Assembly (NCBI GenBank): GCA_025093555.1
Contig: JAIWNF010000009.1
Location: forward strand, 337,501 to 401,500
Source of the DNA: Circinella umbellata
Taxonomy: Eukaryota; Mucoromycota; Mucoromycetes; Mucorales; Lichtheimiaceae
DNA: 64,000 nucleotides
Direction of reading: 5' to 3'
Positions 39,259 to 51,864 of the stretch are shown here, in pieces. The position numbers and the translations under genes are program-made. Numbering within the stretch: position 1 is the first letter of the stretch; each line of letters opens with the position of its first letter. The notes under the pieces were generated by a model. It made no database searches and was not told the origin of the DNA. It saw only the letters and a list, made by a program, of their open reading frames with translations.

Positions 39259-41583
39259 AGTTCTTCTAATCGTCGAGGGGGTGGTGCAATGAAAACAAGT
39301 CGTAAAGAAAGACGATCATTAGCTCTTCGAGCACAACAACCAGGTCGTGTTGTTACTGTTACTTCAAGTCCTATTGAAACCAAAAAAGTACAACAAATGG
39401 AAGACGATGATATTGCAATGGGAGGAACCGGTAAAAAACAAAAAAAGAAACGTTTGTAAGTATTAAAAAAAAAAAAATTTTTTTGCTTTGATCAAGAGAT
39501 TTTGTTTGGCTAATAAAAAGAAATTTATTATTTTAGTTCACCTTATAATAGTAGACAAAGAGCACAACATGTTCAAGTCAAACAATCGAATAAACCTATT
39601 GAAAAAATAGATATTTTAGTATGTAATAATAGAAAACATAATAATAATAATAATAATAAGATTATTAATTTATTTTTATTTAAAAAGGTAGGTGGATTTG
39701 CTCCTGGATCAGAACATAATGTTATACCTTATCTTCAACAAAAATCGAAAAAACAATGGATACCATTGGATGTTAAAGTAGATCAAGGACAAATGTTATT
39801 AAGTGTAGATGGTCCTACAATTGCTCATTCAATTATTCGTTTGAATGGTTATATTTATGGCACACAACCAGTAAGTATATTCTTTATATAATAAATACTT
39901 GAATGATTACTAATTCATATATATATATATATAGCTTCAAATTCGTTTATTTAATGAATCTACTTCTTTATCTAATTTTGACAAGAATGAATTACCATCT
40001 AATTTGACACCTAAAAAGACTTCAACAATGGATACATTACGTGATTTCTTACGTTCACGATGGAATGCTGAAGGACATTATTTAAATTTAGATGATATGG
40101 CATCTGATACTAGTTTAAAAAAAGCACAAATTCGTCCTCCAGGAGCTAATAATGCATCTCCCACAGTAGGTCCTGCATTAATGAAATTAGCAGGTGAAAT
40201 GTTTGAAAATGTTATATCTATTTCATTTGCAAATAATCGTTTTCGAAATGTTCAACAAGTTTCAACCATGACACAATTTCTTCCAAGTATTCGAAATTTA
40301 TCATTAGAAAATAATGTCATTACATCCTTTTCTGGATTGGATGCTATTTGTGGATCAGGCAAATTGAAACATTTACGTGAATTAGTATTACGTGGTAATC
40401 CATTAAAAGAATCCGAAGTTAAACAACGTGGTGACAATCGTGGTTATGTGAGGTAAAGAAAGAAAGAAAAAGAAAAAGAAAAGAAAAAGAAAGGTTTAAC
40501 TAAAGCAACTTTAAAAAGAAATGCTGTAAAACAATTCCCATCATTAGAATTACTTGATGGTGAACTCGTATCATTATCTGAAGAAGAAAAACAAATGATA
40601 CAAAAGACTAGAAGAATCCTTCCTTTAGGAACTCAACCTTTCTTTTTTGATAATGAGAATAGTCAAAAAGTAGCTTATGAATTTTTAACAAGGTAAAAAA
40701 AGAAAAAAAAACTATATATTAAAGTTTAATTAGTTAACTAATAATAATAATAAATAATAATAATAGATTTTTACAATTATTTGACACGGATCGAACAACC
40801 TTAGTGTCGATCTATGATTCAACAGCCACGTTTTCAATTAGTACATTATTAAAATTGCGTAATGCTAAAAAGAAGGTGCGAGGAAGACAAAAACAGAGAT
40901 TAATGGAGGATGATGATACCAAAATGAGTTGGACTGATTTAAATCGAAATTTAACAAAGAATTCATCAAGTATGTGTGCGTGTGTTTTTTTTTAATATTC
41001 CAAAGGACTGGGTGGGTGAGGGAATTAAGAATGGATTTCTTTTTATGGTAACCAACCTTAATTTATTTATATTTATATTTATAGAGTCGAAGCATTTATA
41101 TTCTGGACCTGAAATGATCGGCACTGTGCTTCAAAAATTACCAACAACTATTCATGATCTTTCACAACCAAAAGATTTTATTGTAGATGCTTTTCAATAT
41201 CCATTAGGGATTAATAAAACTGTACTACAAGTTACAATTTACGGAGAATTCAAAGAAGGTAATCACTCCAGAAATTTGCTTTCCATATTGATTCTTTTTG
41301 ACACGCGTTACAAATGATTTAATTATAATATTTTTTTTTTGTGTAGCCGATAATCCATTACCATATTCGTTTGATCGTACATTTCTTCTTTTACCTGCTC
41401 CATCAGGGTCACCGTAAGTGATCACTTTTTTTTTTTTTTAGTTGTCTCAAAATATAAAAACATTAATTATATTATTATTTTTTAATTAGTGCTGCAACGA
41501 TGGGTAGTCCATATTCTGTATTGTCAGATATGTTATATATTAAAGATTATTGTTCTATAACAAATCGAATAGGATCAGATTAA
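39256..41583 (+). CDS. MEX67: mRNA export receptor MEX67/NXF, lacking UBA domain
   Basis: Nine exons (39256-39455, 39537-39618, 39688-39870, 39935-40452, 40519-40692, 40767-40969, 41085-41258, 41347-41413, 41490-41583) give 564 aa. With an Mtr2/p15 partner, the family carries mRNPs through nuclear pores. The basic RGGG N-terminus is followed by an RRM-like segment, then leucine-rich repeats (ISISFANNRF, IRNLSLENNVI, LRELVLRGNPL, FPSLELLDGE) and an NTF2-like domain (RFLQLFDTDRTTLVSIYDSTATFSI ... KTVLQVTIYGEF ... RTFLLLPAPSGSP ... YSVLSDMLYIKDY). Human and yeast orthologues continue into a TAP-C/UBA domain that binds FG nucleoporins; here the ORF stops 12 residues after the NTF2 fold (SITNRIGSD). 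Intron 4 is a 66-bp, almost pure purine tract. Confidence 0.9.
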
Positions 41584-42618
41584 AATTAATAAAAGGGTTA
41601 TTATTAATTTGATATCTTAATTGATTTAATGACGATAAAAAAAAAAGTTCATTTGAAGATGCATATCCTATATTTCTACAATTAGAATAGTTTAGCGGTA
41701 AACGAAAAAAAAAAAAGAAAGAAAGAAAGAAAGAAAGTTTTTTTTAATGGTCCGTTATTAAAAAATAAAATCTAATTTATAAACAATAACAATACGTAAA
41801 TATAAATATAAATATAATAGTAATAATAGTAGTAATAATAGTAGTAGTATTAGTAGTAATAGCAGTGGTTATTATAAGTGTCAATTGATTGAGTAAAAAA
41901 GAAATTATTATTATTATTGCCAATTAAGAAAAAAAAAGAGTCGAGGGAATTGGATCGGGGGTTAGAGAAGTTGTTTATTATACTTTATACTTTATAATAC
42001 ATGTAATATATCTCCTTTTTTATTATTATTATTATTTCTATTTCTATCAAGTAATCTTCAAACCATTATTATTTCATAACTTTTTGTTGTTGTTCTTGTT
42101 GTTAAATGATATAGTAAAAAAAAAAAAAAGAAAAAAAAATTGCGCGCGCAAAAATAAATATAATAAAATACAAACCCCAATAAACAACACAAGGTTTTTC
42201 AGAAAAGATGCACGATGCAAAGCGTTAAAATGCGCCAACAGACCACAAATAGTTAATTAAAGTGCGTAACGAGCAGTTACGGGTATGGTGGCACATGAAC
42301 TATATGGAACCCCAATAATGCAATCAATTATTATTATAATAGATCGATGATTTATTTTATTTTTCTTTCTCCTCTTTTTTATTTTTCTTGCTCTTTTCCT
42401 TTCTTCTTTTCATTTTTCTTTTCTTATTTATCGTCAATAATAATAATAATAAGCCAAATTTATATTATTGTTTTTTTATTATTATTATTTTCAACTTGAA
42501 TACTTAAATACACTTTTCTCTTCTTTCTTTCTTTTTCTCTCTCTCTTCTTTTTTTTTTCTACTTCTCCCTCGTTTTTACTCCTAACAAACAACGCGACAT
42601 AGAAAAAATAATAATAAT
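41584..42618. other. Intergenic region
   Basis: Microsatellites (gaaa)n near 41718-41738, mixed TAA/TAG trinucleotides near 41810-41865 and CT-rich leader-like sequence near 42480-42570 before the next gene. No exon was seen. Confidence 0.6.
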
Positions 42619-44662
42619 ATGAAAATCAGGACCCTCACTCTTGGTGAATATGGATCACCACCTACTCCTTTTTGTCTCTATTTGTTTCCGACACCATTAA
42701 CACCTCCATTAACTTCACCACCATTTTCAACCGATAAAGATTCTCATTTTCATTTCTTATGTCTTGAAGATCTTGATACACTCTTTTTCGTTGACAACCA
42801 CGATACAATAATCAATAACGAACGAAAAAGTAGACGATTATTAGCTACCTTATTTGAACAACATCCTGCTTGGTTTTGCAAGGATCAATCCACAGGTCGC
42901 TCCTATTTAATGACTCAAGCAGTAGCTCATATTGCATCACAACTTCAAATTGATTCTTTAGTTAATTTATGTCGTTTAACTGAAGATGAATTATTTGGAG
43001 GAAAAGCAATTGAATTATTACGACATCATACTATGTTAGATACATCATCATTATTATCACCCACCACATCACCCTTATCATCATCACCGCGAAGAGGTAT
43101 TCTTAATGAACAAGAATTTGTACCTACACGACTGCTGGACGGTCACGAAAGGTTTGATTCGACAACCGATGATGTTACTATGGCACCTATCAAAGAAGAG
43201 CCTCAATCGCCCATGATTTTATTATCTCCACCTTCAGTAAATGATTCCATACCATATGATCCATGTCGAGATGATGTTGCAGATAATAGGTAAGGAGATA
43301 TTATATGTTTTATATTATTTCAAAAAGGAGAGGAAAAAAAAAAGGGAAACTTTATATACATTACATACATATAAATAGACCGAAAAGAGAATAGCATTCC
43401 GTTCTTTAAAAAAAGGGGGGGAAAGAGGAGAGGGGGGGAGAAAAATCTCTTGTGTATTAGTGTGTGTTCCGAAAAAGGGGATGATTATATATATTTCTTT
43501 TGTGCATCATTGAAAACTCATGGTCTGTGTCACACTTTATCTTTTTTTAAACAGGAACCGCCTGTCATCTATGCCACATTCTTCTCCGCCAACCACAACC
43601 ACAGTCGTGTCTTCTACTAGTACGCCTACACACGAAAACAATGTTAACAATAGCGATAATGTAATGACAGATCCTCATTTACAGCTTCCTAAACCTTCTT
43701 CACTTCTTTTGAAACGTTCAGCTGGTCAACAACATCATAAGGCACCTACTAATCTAACTATTTTTACACCATCTTATGCGAATGGAACTGATGCAACAAG
43801 CATTCGTTCAGCTCCATTACGTCCGCGTTCGAAACAGAATGGTAACAGTAATAACACCGGTAGTCATTTATTACAACAACGACACCCATCTAATACTCAA
43901 CATCGTATTGTAAAGCCAAATACTGTGAAAAAACATCAACAACGACCACCTGCTACAGCTGCACCATGGCAACGACAAGGAGTACCACAAACTGAATTTC
44001 CTAGTCCACCTATTGTTCCTTCGCAACAACGTTGTCCACCACCTTATTTACGTACAGCTACTTTTCCAAAGACTCCCATGACAACAGTTCATCATCCACC
44101 ACCACCACATCATCATCATCCACAAGTGCCTGCGACAGCTGCCGTTATTATGCCACCACGTACAACCATGTCCAAAAAACAACAATTTTTACAACCTTTT
44201 GAAATGTTGTATGATAATATTGAACAAAGTAGACAATTAAAAACCACTTTGGATGATCAGATTCGCCGTAGTTCTTCACTTATGCAAACATTACAATCAT
44301 CGAGTACAATGGTAGAAGCTTTAGTTCGAAGACATGTTCGTGATGCAATGCAACAACAATTACAAGAATATAGTCATCGTGTGGAATGGTTGGAAAAACG
44401 TATGTTGAAAAGTAATCGTCGTCAACAACAACAACAAAGTAGTCGACAAAGTAGTAGTAGTGTGAATGAAACGATAGGAGAACAAGAACAACATGATGAT
44501 CGTACTATGACGGCATCACCTCCTCTTCCTTCTTCTTCTTCTATTACTACTACTACTACTAGTAGTGGTAGCAATGGTAATAACCAACAAATGGGTCATG
44601 TACTATCGGAACTATTGGATCGACTTGATCGATTAGAAACCAAGATTGATTCAAAACATTAA
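42619..44662 (+). CDS. Unrecognised protein, disordered with C-terminal coiled coil
   Basis: Two exons (42619-43289 and 43555-44662) splice in frame to 592 aa. The N-terminal 150 residues form the only globular-looking part: a Pro-rich start (MKIRTLTLGEYGSPPTPF) and the block RLLATLFEQHPAWFCKDQSTG with SYLMTQAVAHIASQLQIDSLVNLCRLTEDELFG. The middle is Ser/Thr/Pro/His/Gln-rich and includes a KEEPQSP motif that could accept SUMO. Residues about 440-520 are helical and charged (LQPFEMLYDNIEQSRQLKTTLDDQIRRS ... RVEWLEKRML), and the last 20 (LSELLDRLDRLETKID) form a short heptad helix. No family is recognised; a nuclear regulatory protein is a guess from composition. Confidence 0.75.
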
Positions 44663-45285
44663 AAAATATCTTTCTTTGTTTTTTTTGTTCATCAATGACC
44701 ACATAAAAAAAACCTAATCACCTCATCTTTTTTTTTTATATAAAAAACACCTCCTTATTCTTTTCTTTTCTTTTTTTTTTGTAATAACTCCTTATACCCC
44801 CATCTCCTCGTTTCTTTTTTTCTTTTAGCTAACAAACCTCTTTTATCGTTATATACAAACCTTGTTTTTTTTATACACATTTACTACTACTACTACTATT
44901 GCTATTGCTATTTATTATCTACTTTATAGTCTTAATAATAATACATCAATCACTTCAATTTTTTATTATTTCATTACCCAAATTGAACGGTGTATTATCA
45001 TGTATAGTTGTAGTATAGCATTCTGTTTCACACATAAAACTTTCCCTTCCCTGTTTCCCCCCCCCCCAAATACCTACTACTATTTATAATACTAATACTA
45101 ATAATAATAATAATAAACAAAATAATTCCCCCTTTTTTTTACTTCAATGATATCATTTAATCATACACTTTATTCTTTTCAATGTTATATATCAATTTCA
45201 TACGTATTTTGAACGATTTGTTTCAATTTTTTATGATATGTGTATATACATCCTATTATACATATATAAATGTCCCATTTTTCAT
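44663..45285. other. Convergent 3' intergenic region
   Basis: T-rich, with a C10 run near 45058-45067 and TAA/TAC trinucleotide repeats. No gene seen. Confidence 0.6.
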
Positions 45286-46273
45286 TTAAAACCATCCATC
45301 ATCCTCCTATAAATAATTTTTTGTCCATTAGAAATTTGATATATATATATATATTTGTGTAACGTTTGCATAAAATAATGAATTTTAAATTATTACCTCG
45401 GGTGGTGGTGGACGACCATATTCAAGTGCTTCATTTTCTCGTTGAAGTTCTTCAATTTCTTCGTTTTGATTTTCTTCATGATTGATAAACTCTGAAATTC
45501 CAAATCCTGCTAATCCTGCTACTGCAGCAGCACCTGCCAATTTCATACCATTAGACATACCCTTCTTTGGCTGTTGTTGTTCCGATTGTCCTGGGTATCC
45601 TTGTTGATAGATTTGTTGTTGTTGTTGTTGTTGTTGTGGATAAGATCCTCGTTGATCATAACCTTGTTGTGGAGGATAACCTTGTTGTTGTGGAGGGGCT
45701 CCATAGGGTTGTTGTGATGGGTAACCTTGTTGTGGATATTGACCTTGTGAATTATAGTAATTACTTTGAGGTGGTGGTTGCGGGTAACCTGGTTGTGATT
45801 GTGGCGGATAACCTGGATAGCCTCTTTGTTGCTGTTGTTGATTAGAATAATTATCTTGAGATGGCGGCTGTGGGTAACCTCCTTGTTGCTGATAAGGTGG
45901 CGGAGGAGGAAGCCTCATTCGTGGATCTTCCCATGTAGTGGATTGATTATTGAGGTCTACAAAGTATCTGTATTTATGTTATATAATCATTATCTTTATA
46001 TAAGTAAAAAATCCAAAAGTACATTTATTTTGTTTGTTTGTGTGTATATGTATTATAATTTATGATAAATGTATTTCTAAAAGCTTACGGTCGACCATCT
46101 GGAGCTCGTCTTTCTTCCCAACCTACATTATTTATAAAAAAAACTATTTAATATAAAATGAAATAACTTATCCCTATCAACTATACACACACACATATAT
46201 ATAGACTAATGCAAAAGAATATTTTTTTTATTCATTTGTATTGTTATTTACCGGGTGGAAGTGGTGAAGACAT
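45286..46273 (-). CDS. WW-domain / glycine-zipper protein, copy 1
   Basis: Four exons (46273-46252, 46122-46089, 45967-45397, 45306-45286) give 215 aa. Residues 5-35 are a WW domain ([32 protein letters not shown]9, W31 and P34 present), which binds Pro-rich partners. Then come about 100 residues of GYP/QQ/PP repeats that are probably disordered. Next is a hydrophobic glycine-zipper helix ([20 protein letters not shown]) able to insert in or associate with membrane, then an acidic coiled coil ([15 protein letters not shown]). The last exon encodes only EDDGWF and the stop. That exon was identified because the neighbouring paralogue ends the same way; without it the frame would read four more residues into the intron. 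It is a tandem duplicate of the gene at 47805-49220 on the same strand. Confidence 0.85.
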
Positions 46274-47804
46274 TTTAAAAGTGATGGAAAAGAAGATGAA
46301 AAAGGATGAAATAATTTTTTTTTTCAGTTTATGCACAGAGGGTACCTGTAAGAATGAAATTTGACGGGTAAAAGAAAACTCTCCCATTCATATATATATA
46401 AAAAAGAAACTCTTATCAATTCTAATTTGAATCAATTCCAAGTTCTCTGTTTTTTTTTTGTGTATATTTATTTTTATCTAGTATAAATATGCTATTTTGT
46501 TTCATAATTGATTGATTTTTTTTTGATAACGTCATAAAGCAACAAAAACAAAGCTAATTAAACCCAGCAAAAATAAATATAAATATAAAGTAAATCGGTG
46601 ATAAAGTTCTTGGCAATTATTTTTCCATAAATAGTGAATTTATTGCAAGTCAGGGAAGAGAAATAAAAAAAACAGTAGTTTGACTTACCACGTGTCATGT
46701 AAAAATACTATGCAACGCGTCATTCCTTAAGTTTATTTCATAATATGAACTACTACCTTCTGTTATTACTTTTTTTTTAATTATTTATTAGTAACAAAAG
46801 AATAGTAAATTGTCATCCAAAAAAATACAAAATCAATTCTAGCACATAAAAGATGATAGATTGGCGGATTTATACATAAATAGTAACTAATAATTAATGT
46901 GATTCAATAAAGAATGATGGAAAGATTACATGCTTTTTTTTTCCGAGTTTTGGGCGAACCAACCGTTTTTTAATTTGATGACTATCATACGCTTTTTCTA
47001 ATTTGGAGTGTGAATGAATTTGATTTTTTTTATATGAATGGATTTCATGTATTATAAAATCAGTCATAAGGATAATGATCCATCATCACAAATCAAAAAG
47101 CTGTACTTAGTCCTCCCGAGTGGCACGCCTAAAACTAGAAAAAAAGATCCTGTAATATAGGTATAACATCAGTCAATCGGATGGATGCTTGTATCCCTAT
47201 CTTATTTTGATATCACTTTTTTTTCTCACTTCATTAAACAAAACTTTATATTTAAAGTCCATGGATCACAGGCATTACTACGATTTAACTAACCAAAACC
47301 CTTTCCCCGTCTCAAAAAAAAAAAGCTGCGCAATAACATGTAATGGCTTAATAAGTAAGTTTTTATTAATTACTCAGCTAATGCATTTCTTTAAAGAATA
47401 ATAAGCAATAAGTTGTTACTGTAATGCAATGCAATATCTATATATACATTGTTTTGTTGTTACGTATGAAAGTTTGATGTTACAAGTGATCTGTAATAAA
47501 CATTGTACAGAAACACTTTTTTTTAATTTTTTAAACACGTGAACCTTTCTTCTTTTTTTTTAACAAGCAACTCCAAAAAAAGCAACAACCTGCTGTTATT
47601 ATTACCCTGCTTTCTCATTACCCAGACCAACACACGTAATTTAACAACAACAACAATAATACAAGTAAATCAATGTTTAGAGTTAAAAAACAAACGGTTT
47701 TTAATATCGTTTTCAGTAAAGTGTAAGGATTAAAAAACTTTTTTTTTTCTTCAGTAAGTTATTAGTTTAGATTGTTGTTTGTTGGTCAGTTGTTGTTTAT
47801 CTTC
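46274..47804. other. Intergenic region between tandem paralogues
   Basis: Holds the promoter of copy 1 and the 3' flank of copy 2. It is AT-rich with poly-A/T; no exon is supported. Confidence 0.6.
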
Positions 47805-49220
47805 TAAAACCATCCTTCATCTTGTTCCTCCTATAAAAGAAAATATGTACCACATCACACCATTATTAGTATAAAAATGAATATAATAATCATCAGGTGA
47901 GTCTTATATAATAATGTATAACCCCCAGAAGAGAACTTACAGTAGTAACATCGCCATCATTATCAATATGAGTAACAGTTACTTCATCCCCGAAAAATCC
48001 TTCTTCACGTTCAATAATTGTGGTACCTTCTTCATCTATAGTACCAATACATTCATATTATGTTATTATTTTTTTTTTCAATAGAAGAATTCCTCTATCT
48101 CATACATTTCCACTCTCTTCTTTTCTTTTTTTTTTAACTTTTGTTATACTTACTTTCTTGAATAATCGTTTGATCTCCATCTTCATTATTAATAATAGTT
48201 GTATTATTATAATCTTCAGGAGGCGGTTGAGAATAGCCATAAGGTTGTTGCTCACCATAAGATTGGTCAGGGTATGATTCTGGTGGCGGTGGTGGAGGAG
48301 CTTGTTGATAGTCGTGTTCTAAATTTAATGGATAAATCCAATCAACAAACAAAAAAAGAAAAAAAAAAGTTTGTTATTATTTATTATACACATGATATCC
48401 CTTTAAACCCCCCTCCCCAGGAGATGGCTTACGTTGTTCCTGTTGTTGTTGTTGTCGTTGAAGTTCTTCATTTTGACGTTGGAGTTCTTCAATTTCTTCA
48501 CTTTGTTCTTGTTCGTGATTTACAAATTCAGAAATACCATAACCTGCTAAACCGGCAACGGCAGCTGCACCAGCAATTTTCATTCCAGTGGACATACCAC
48601 CTGATTTATGTTGTTGTTGTTGTTGTTGTTGTCCAGGATAACTTCCTTGGGGTGGTTGTGGATAACCTCCTTGTTGTTGTCCTGGGTAACCTTGGTATCC
48701 TCTTTGTTGTTGACCAGGATAACTACCTTGAGGTGGTGCTGGAGGATATCCTCCTTGTTGAGGTGGATAACCTTGATATCCTTGTTGAGGTGGAGCACCA
48801 TATTGTTGTTGTGGAGGATAACCTTGGTATCCTTGTTGGGGTGGGTATTGACCTTGTGGAGGATATTGTGGAGGTGGTGGAGCGCCACCATATTTTGAAC
48901 GGGGATCTTCCCATGTAGTTGTGTGTGTTTGATGATTGATATAATAGCTTTTATTGTTGTTGATAAGAACATTAGTTCATGATTTTCTTTGTTTTTCCCT
49001 TCTTTTTTTTTGGCCCTTTCCTCCTCCTTCTCATTTCTCATTATAGAATCCCATCCTTATACTCGGCGGATAATACTTACTATCGACCATCGGGTGCTTG
49101 ACGGGCTTCCCAGCCTATTGTTATTTGAAATAATCAACATAAATATATATATTTAACATTAAAATACTATATAAGAGGGGGAGAAAACTATACAATACCT
49201 TGTGGTAACGGAGCAGACAT
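47805..49220 (-). CDS. WW-domain / glycine-zipper protein, copy 2
   Basis: Six exons (49220-49199, 49114-49081, 48947-48433, 48318-48154, 48035-47941, 47831-47805) give 285 aa. The first two exons have the same lengths (22 and 34 nt) and phases as copy 1. The WW domain is intact ([32 protein letters not shown]9, W31, P34), followed by a longer Tyr/Pro/Gln/Gly repeat region. The glycine zipper ([20 protein letters not shown]) and the acidic heptads ([16 protein letters not shown]) follow. Copy 2 has two extra exons: a [13 protein letters not shown] segment and an acidic, Thr-rich segment ([24 protein letters not shown]). It closes with EEQDEGWF. The role is unknown; a membrane-associated adaptor recruiting Pro-rich proteins is an inference. 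Confidence 0.87.
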
Positions 49221-51675
49221 TAGATAAGTATTATTTGTGTAAAGAAAGAAGAAAAGGTGTTTGAAATAGAATTATTTCCAAGTTGCTCAAAAAAATAGGA
49301 TTACGGGGTAATAAAAAAAAATGTGTACGTAGACCTGTTGTTCTTTAAATGGTAACTTGTCCATAATAAAGACCAGAAAATAGATCATCTTGGGCTGCGA
49401 AATCAAACATTTTTGGTTGCCTGGGTTCAACATATATTAAACTTTTCGGGGGCTCATGACAAGAAAAAAAGGTCGGTAACGCCAATATAATAAGAAATGG
49501 CTCGACGCAATTTAGGTTCCATTTTCCTTTTTGAATGGCTTTTTTACTTTTTTATTTATATTTTTATGATTTTTTTTCTTTTGACAACGGCAGCGTCTTT
49601 CATCATAATATAAATTATCTCATAAAAAGAAAGTATAAATATCATTAAACGTGGGTTCTAATATTCTGAAAATAAATTATATAGAAGGAGATTATATTAT
49701 TTTAATAATGTAAAACAAATTAGTTCATAATGATAATCCATTATTTGCGTGCATTTTATTAAGTGGGCGAATAGTAGTAGGTGCCCAAATGCGCCAATTT
49801 CTCCGTCAGGTTTTTTTACGCGTTATAAAAAAAAAATCGGGCTACCAATAATAATAAAAATCAGGGAATCTCCACTTTTTTTTTTTGGGCACGCTCCCTC
49901 TCCGTTTTTCCGTTAAACAAAGACATAGTTTTTTTTTTATTCTTGTTTGAATATTCTAAATGAATTAATTGATATTTCCTCCATTCTTATTTTATCATTT
50001 CAGAACGTGTTATAAAAAAAAAAGAAATAAAAAAGTGGTATGTAATTTTCGCAGCATCACGTACTTTTAACTTTGTTTTTTGTCTTTTGAAGTAGCGATT
50101 TACCTTTTCTTGGCAGCACATATATATATACTTATATATTATGTAACACTGGTTTACTTTTGTTGACATAAAATGATCATCGTACAAAAAAAAATAATGT
50201 GCCACGTACTCTCTTTATTATTACTAATATCAATGTTATTACACCTTTTGTTAACAAATAATATTCGAAGACGCCACACTTCATGCGGTCTTTTGAGCAT
50301 TAGTATATTTGTTACGAAATGAGTGGGTTGTTGATGACGCGTTTGTGCCATCCTATTTATCATATGAGCTAACTGGGTAGTACTGTGCCATTTGATAATA
50401 TTCCAAATAATATAATAGGAACAAACACGTGTAGTGACCCATTCGATATGTACTTATGACACACTCTATCATCAGATTAATAGCAGACCATCAAAGTAAC
50501 TATATGGGCTGAGTAGTGTGAAACATGTTCATATTACTGCTCTATTATATGTGTTTTGCTTTTATCCTCAAAATGCAAAGTATATTTGGAAATGCAAAAC
50601 TTCAAACAGAAATATAATATAACGCATCGGGGGGGGGGGAGATATCACCTAATGCATTTTTCTAATAATGTATATAATAAAAGACCATATCGACTTTTCA
50701 GGTACTGTAAGCAAAAGCTCGTTATTCATTGTTCTACAATATTTATGTACAACAGTAGCCATAATCACTTGGTTATCAATGATTAAATAGAAGAATTTCT
50801 TTTAAACTCTAATTTAATGCAGCTAAAAATGATTTGGATCGGTTATTACTATCTTCCATTTCAATATAAGTGATATAGCAATTTTGCAATCCTTTATAAC
50901 AGGCACCAATAAATGATTTAGTGTCAATGGTTAGTAATAATTTACGCAATGAAACGAAAATTTTTTTTATATATCTCTTTGTTTCATGTTAGTATAAAGG
51001 GATATCATTAAGAAGTGGAAGATGTTTTATTTGACACATCAAAACTTGTTGAATCTGATTCATATTCCTTCTAAAAAAACAAATAGATCATGGTGCACGC
51101 TTGATGATTTTTAAAGTTTTCCTATTTATTCTATTTCTGTTCTTAATAATGGACTAGATATGTAAAATAAAAGTAATACGTAAAAATAGCATAGAAACCA
51201 GGAAGACTCAAAAGCTCACAGACAAGAAAGGTTAGGTATCAGACTTCCCCTGATTATTTGCGGCCAAGTTAAATGCTGTGCTCGATAATTCTTAACTTGG
51301 CTGGAATCTTTGTATATTAGTAGGTATTACAATATGAAAATAATCATACACGAAATATCTTCGTTTACATATCGATAACCAGTAGCTAAATTACTAGTAG
51401 TAGACATTAGTTATTCCATCTTCTATCTACTTATACCCACTATTAAAAGACGAATGGTCCTTACGAATTTAGCGTTTTTGGTAATTCATAAAACCCCGAC
51501 AATATCCTCTCTTTTTTTTCGCACTGTACCTTGGAAGTACCATTTGCTAAAAAGTAAAAATGGTCTTCTCAGTCCCCTATATCAAACATTTGCTGTTAAC
51601 TGATTATTCTTGGCAGCTTATCTCTGTTGTTAAAAGAGGCACTTGACCCGAAATTGTTGCAAATTGTATTAATAG
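49221..51675. other. Gene-free region
   Basis: AT-rich with poly-A/T and a G10 run near 50630. No exon or RNA gene recognised. Confidence 0.55.
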
Positions 51676-51864
51676 GCGCAGGGTCAAATCTTTCAGCACC
51701 TCGGTATTCGCCTACAAGAAGGTGTATTTGCACATGACCGACACTATGTTGCTCTCTCCAGAGCAAAAAATCCAAATAATTTATACATTGCTATCAATCT
51801 GTTATTATTTACTACCACAGCACTATCTACCGACAACATTGTATGTCATGAGATGCTAAATTAA
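51676..51864 (+). pseudogene. PIF1/Helitron-type helicase C-terminal fragment
   Basis: An open frame of 62 codons reads AQGQIFQHLGIRLQEGVFAHDRHYVALSRAKNP...STDNIVCHEMLN and then stops. The A-Q-G-Q and H-x-x-x-Y-V-A-L-S-R-A blocks, spaced as in superfamily 1B helicases, correspond to the last conserved motifs of PIF1-like helicases, including those of Helitron transposons. Stops lie immediately upstream in the same frame (about 51670) and no other helicase motif was found nearby, so this is a 3' fragment. Helitron origin is favoured because host Pif1 proteins usually continue further, but this is inference. Confidence 0.65.

Noticed and set aside
45567..46065. Two Val/Leu-rich open frames on the + strand
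   Set aside because: Antisense of the repeat exon of WW copy 1.
48199..48918. 239-codon open frame on the + strand
   Set aside because: It is the antisense shadow of the Gln/Pro/Tyr repeat exon of WW copy 2; its Val-rich composition reflects the CAA/GTT repeats.
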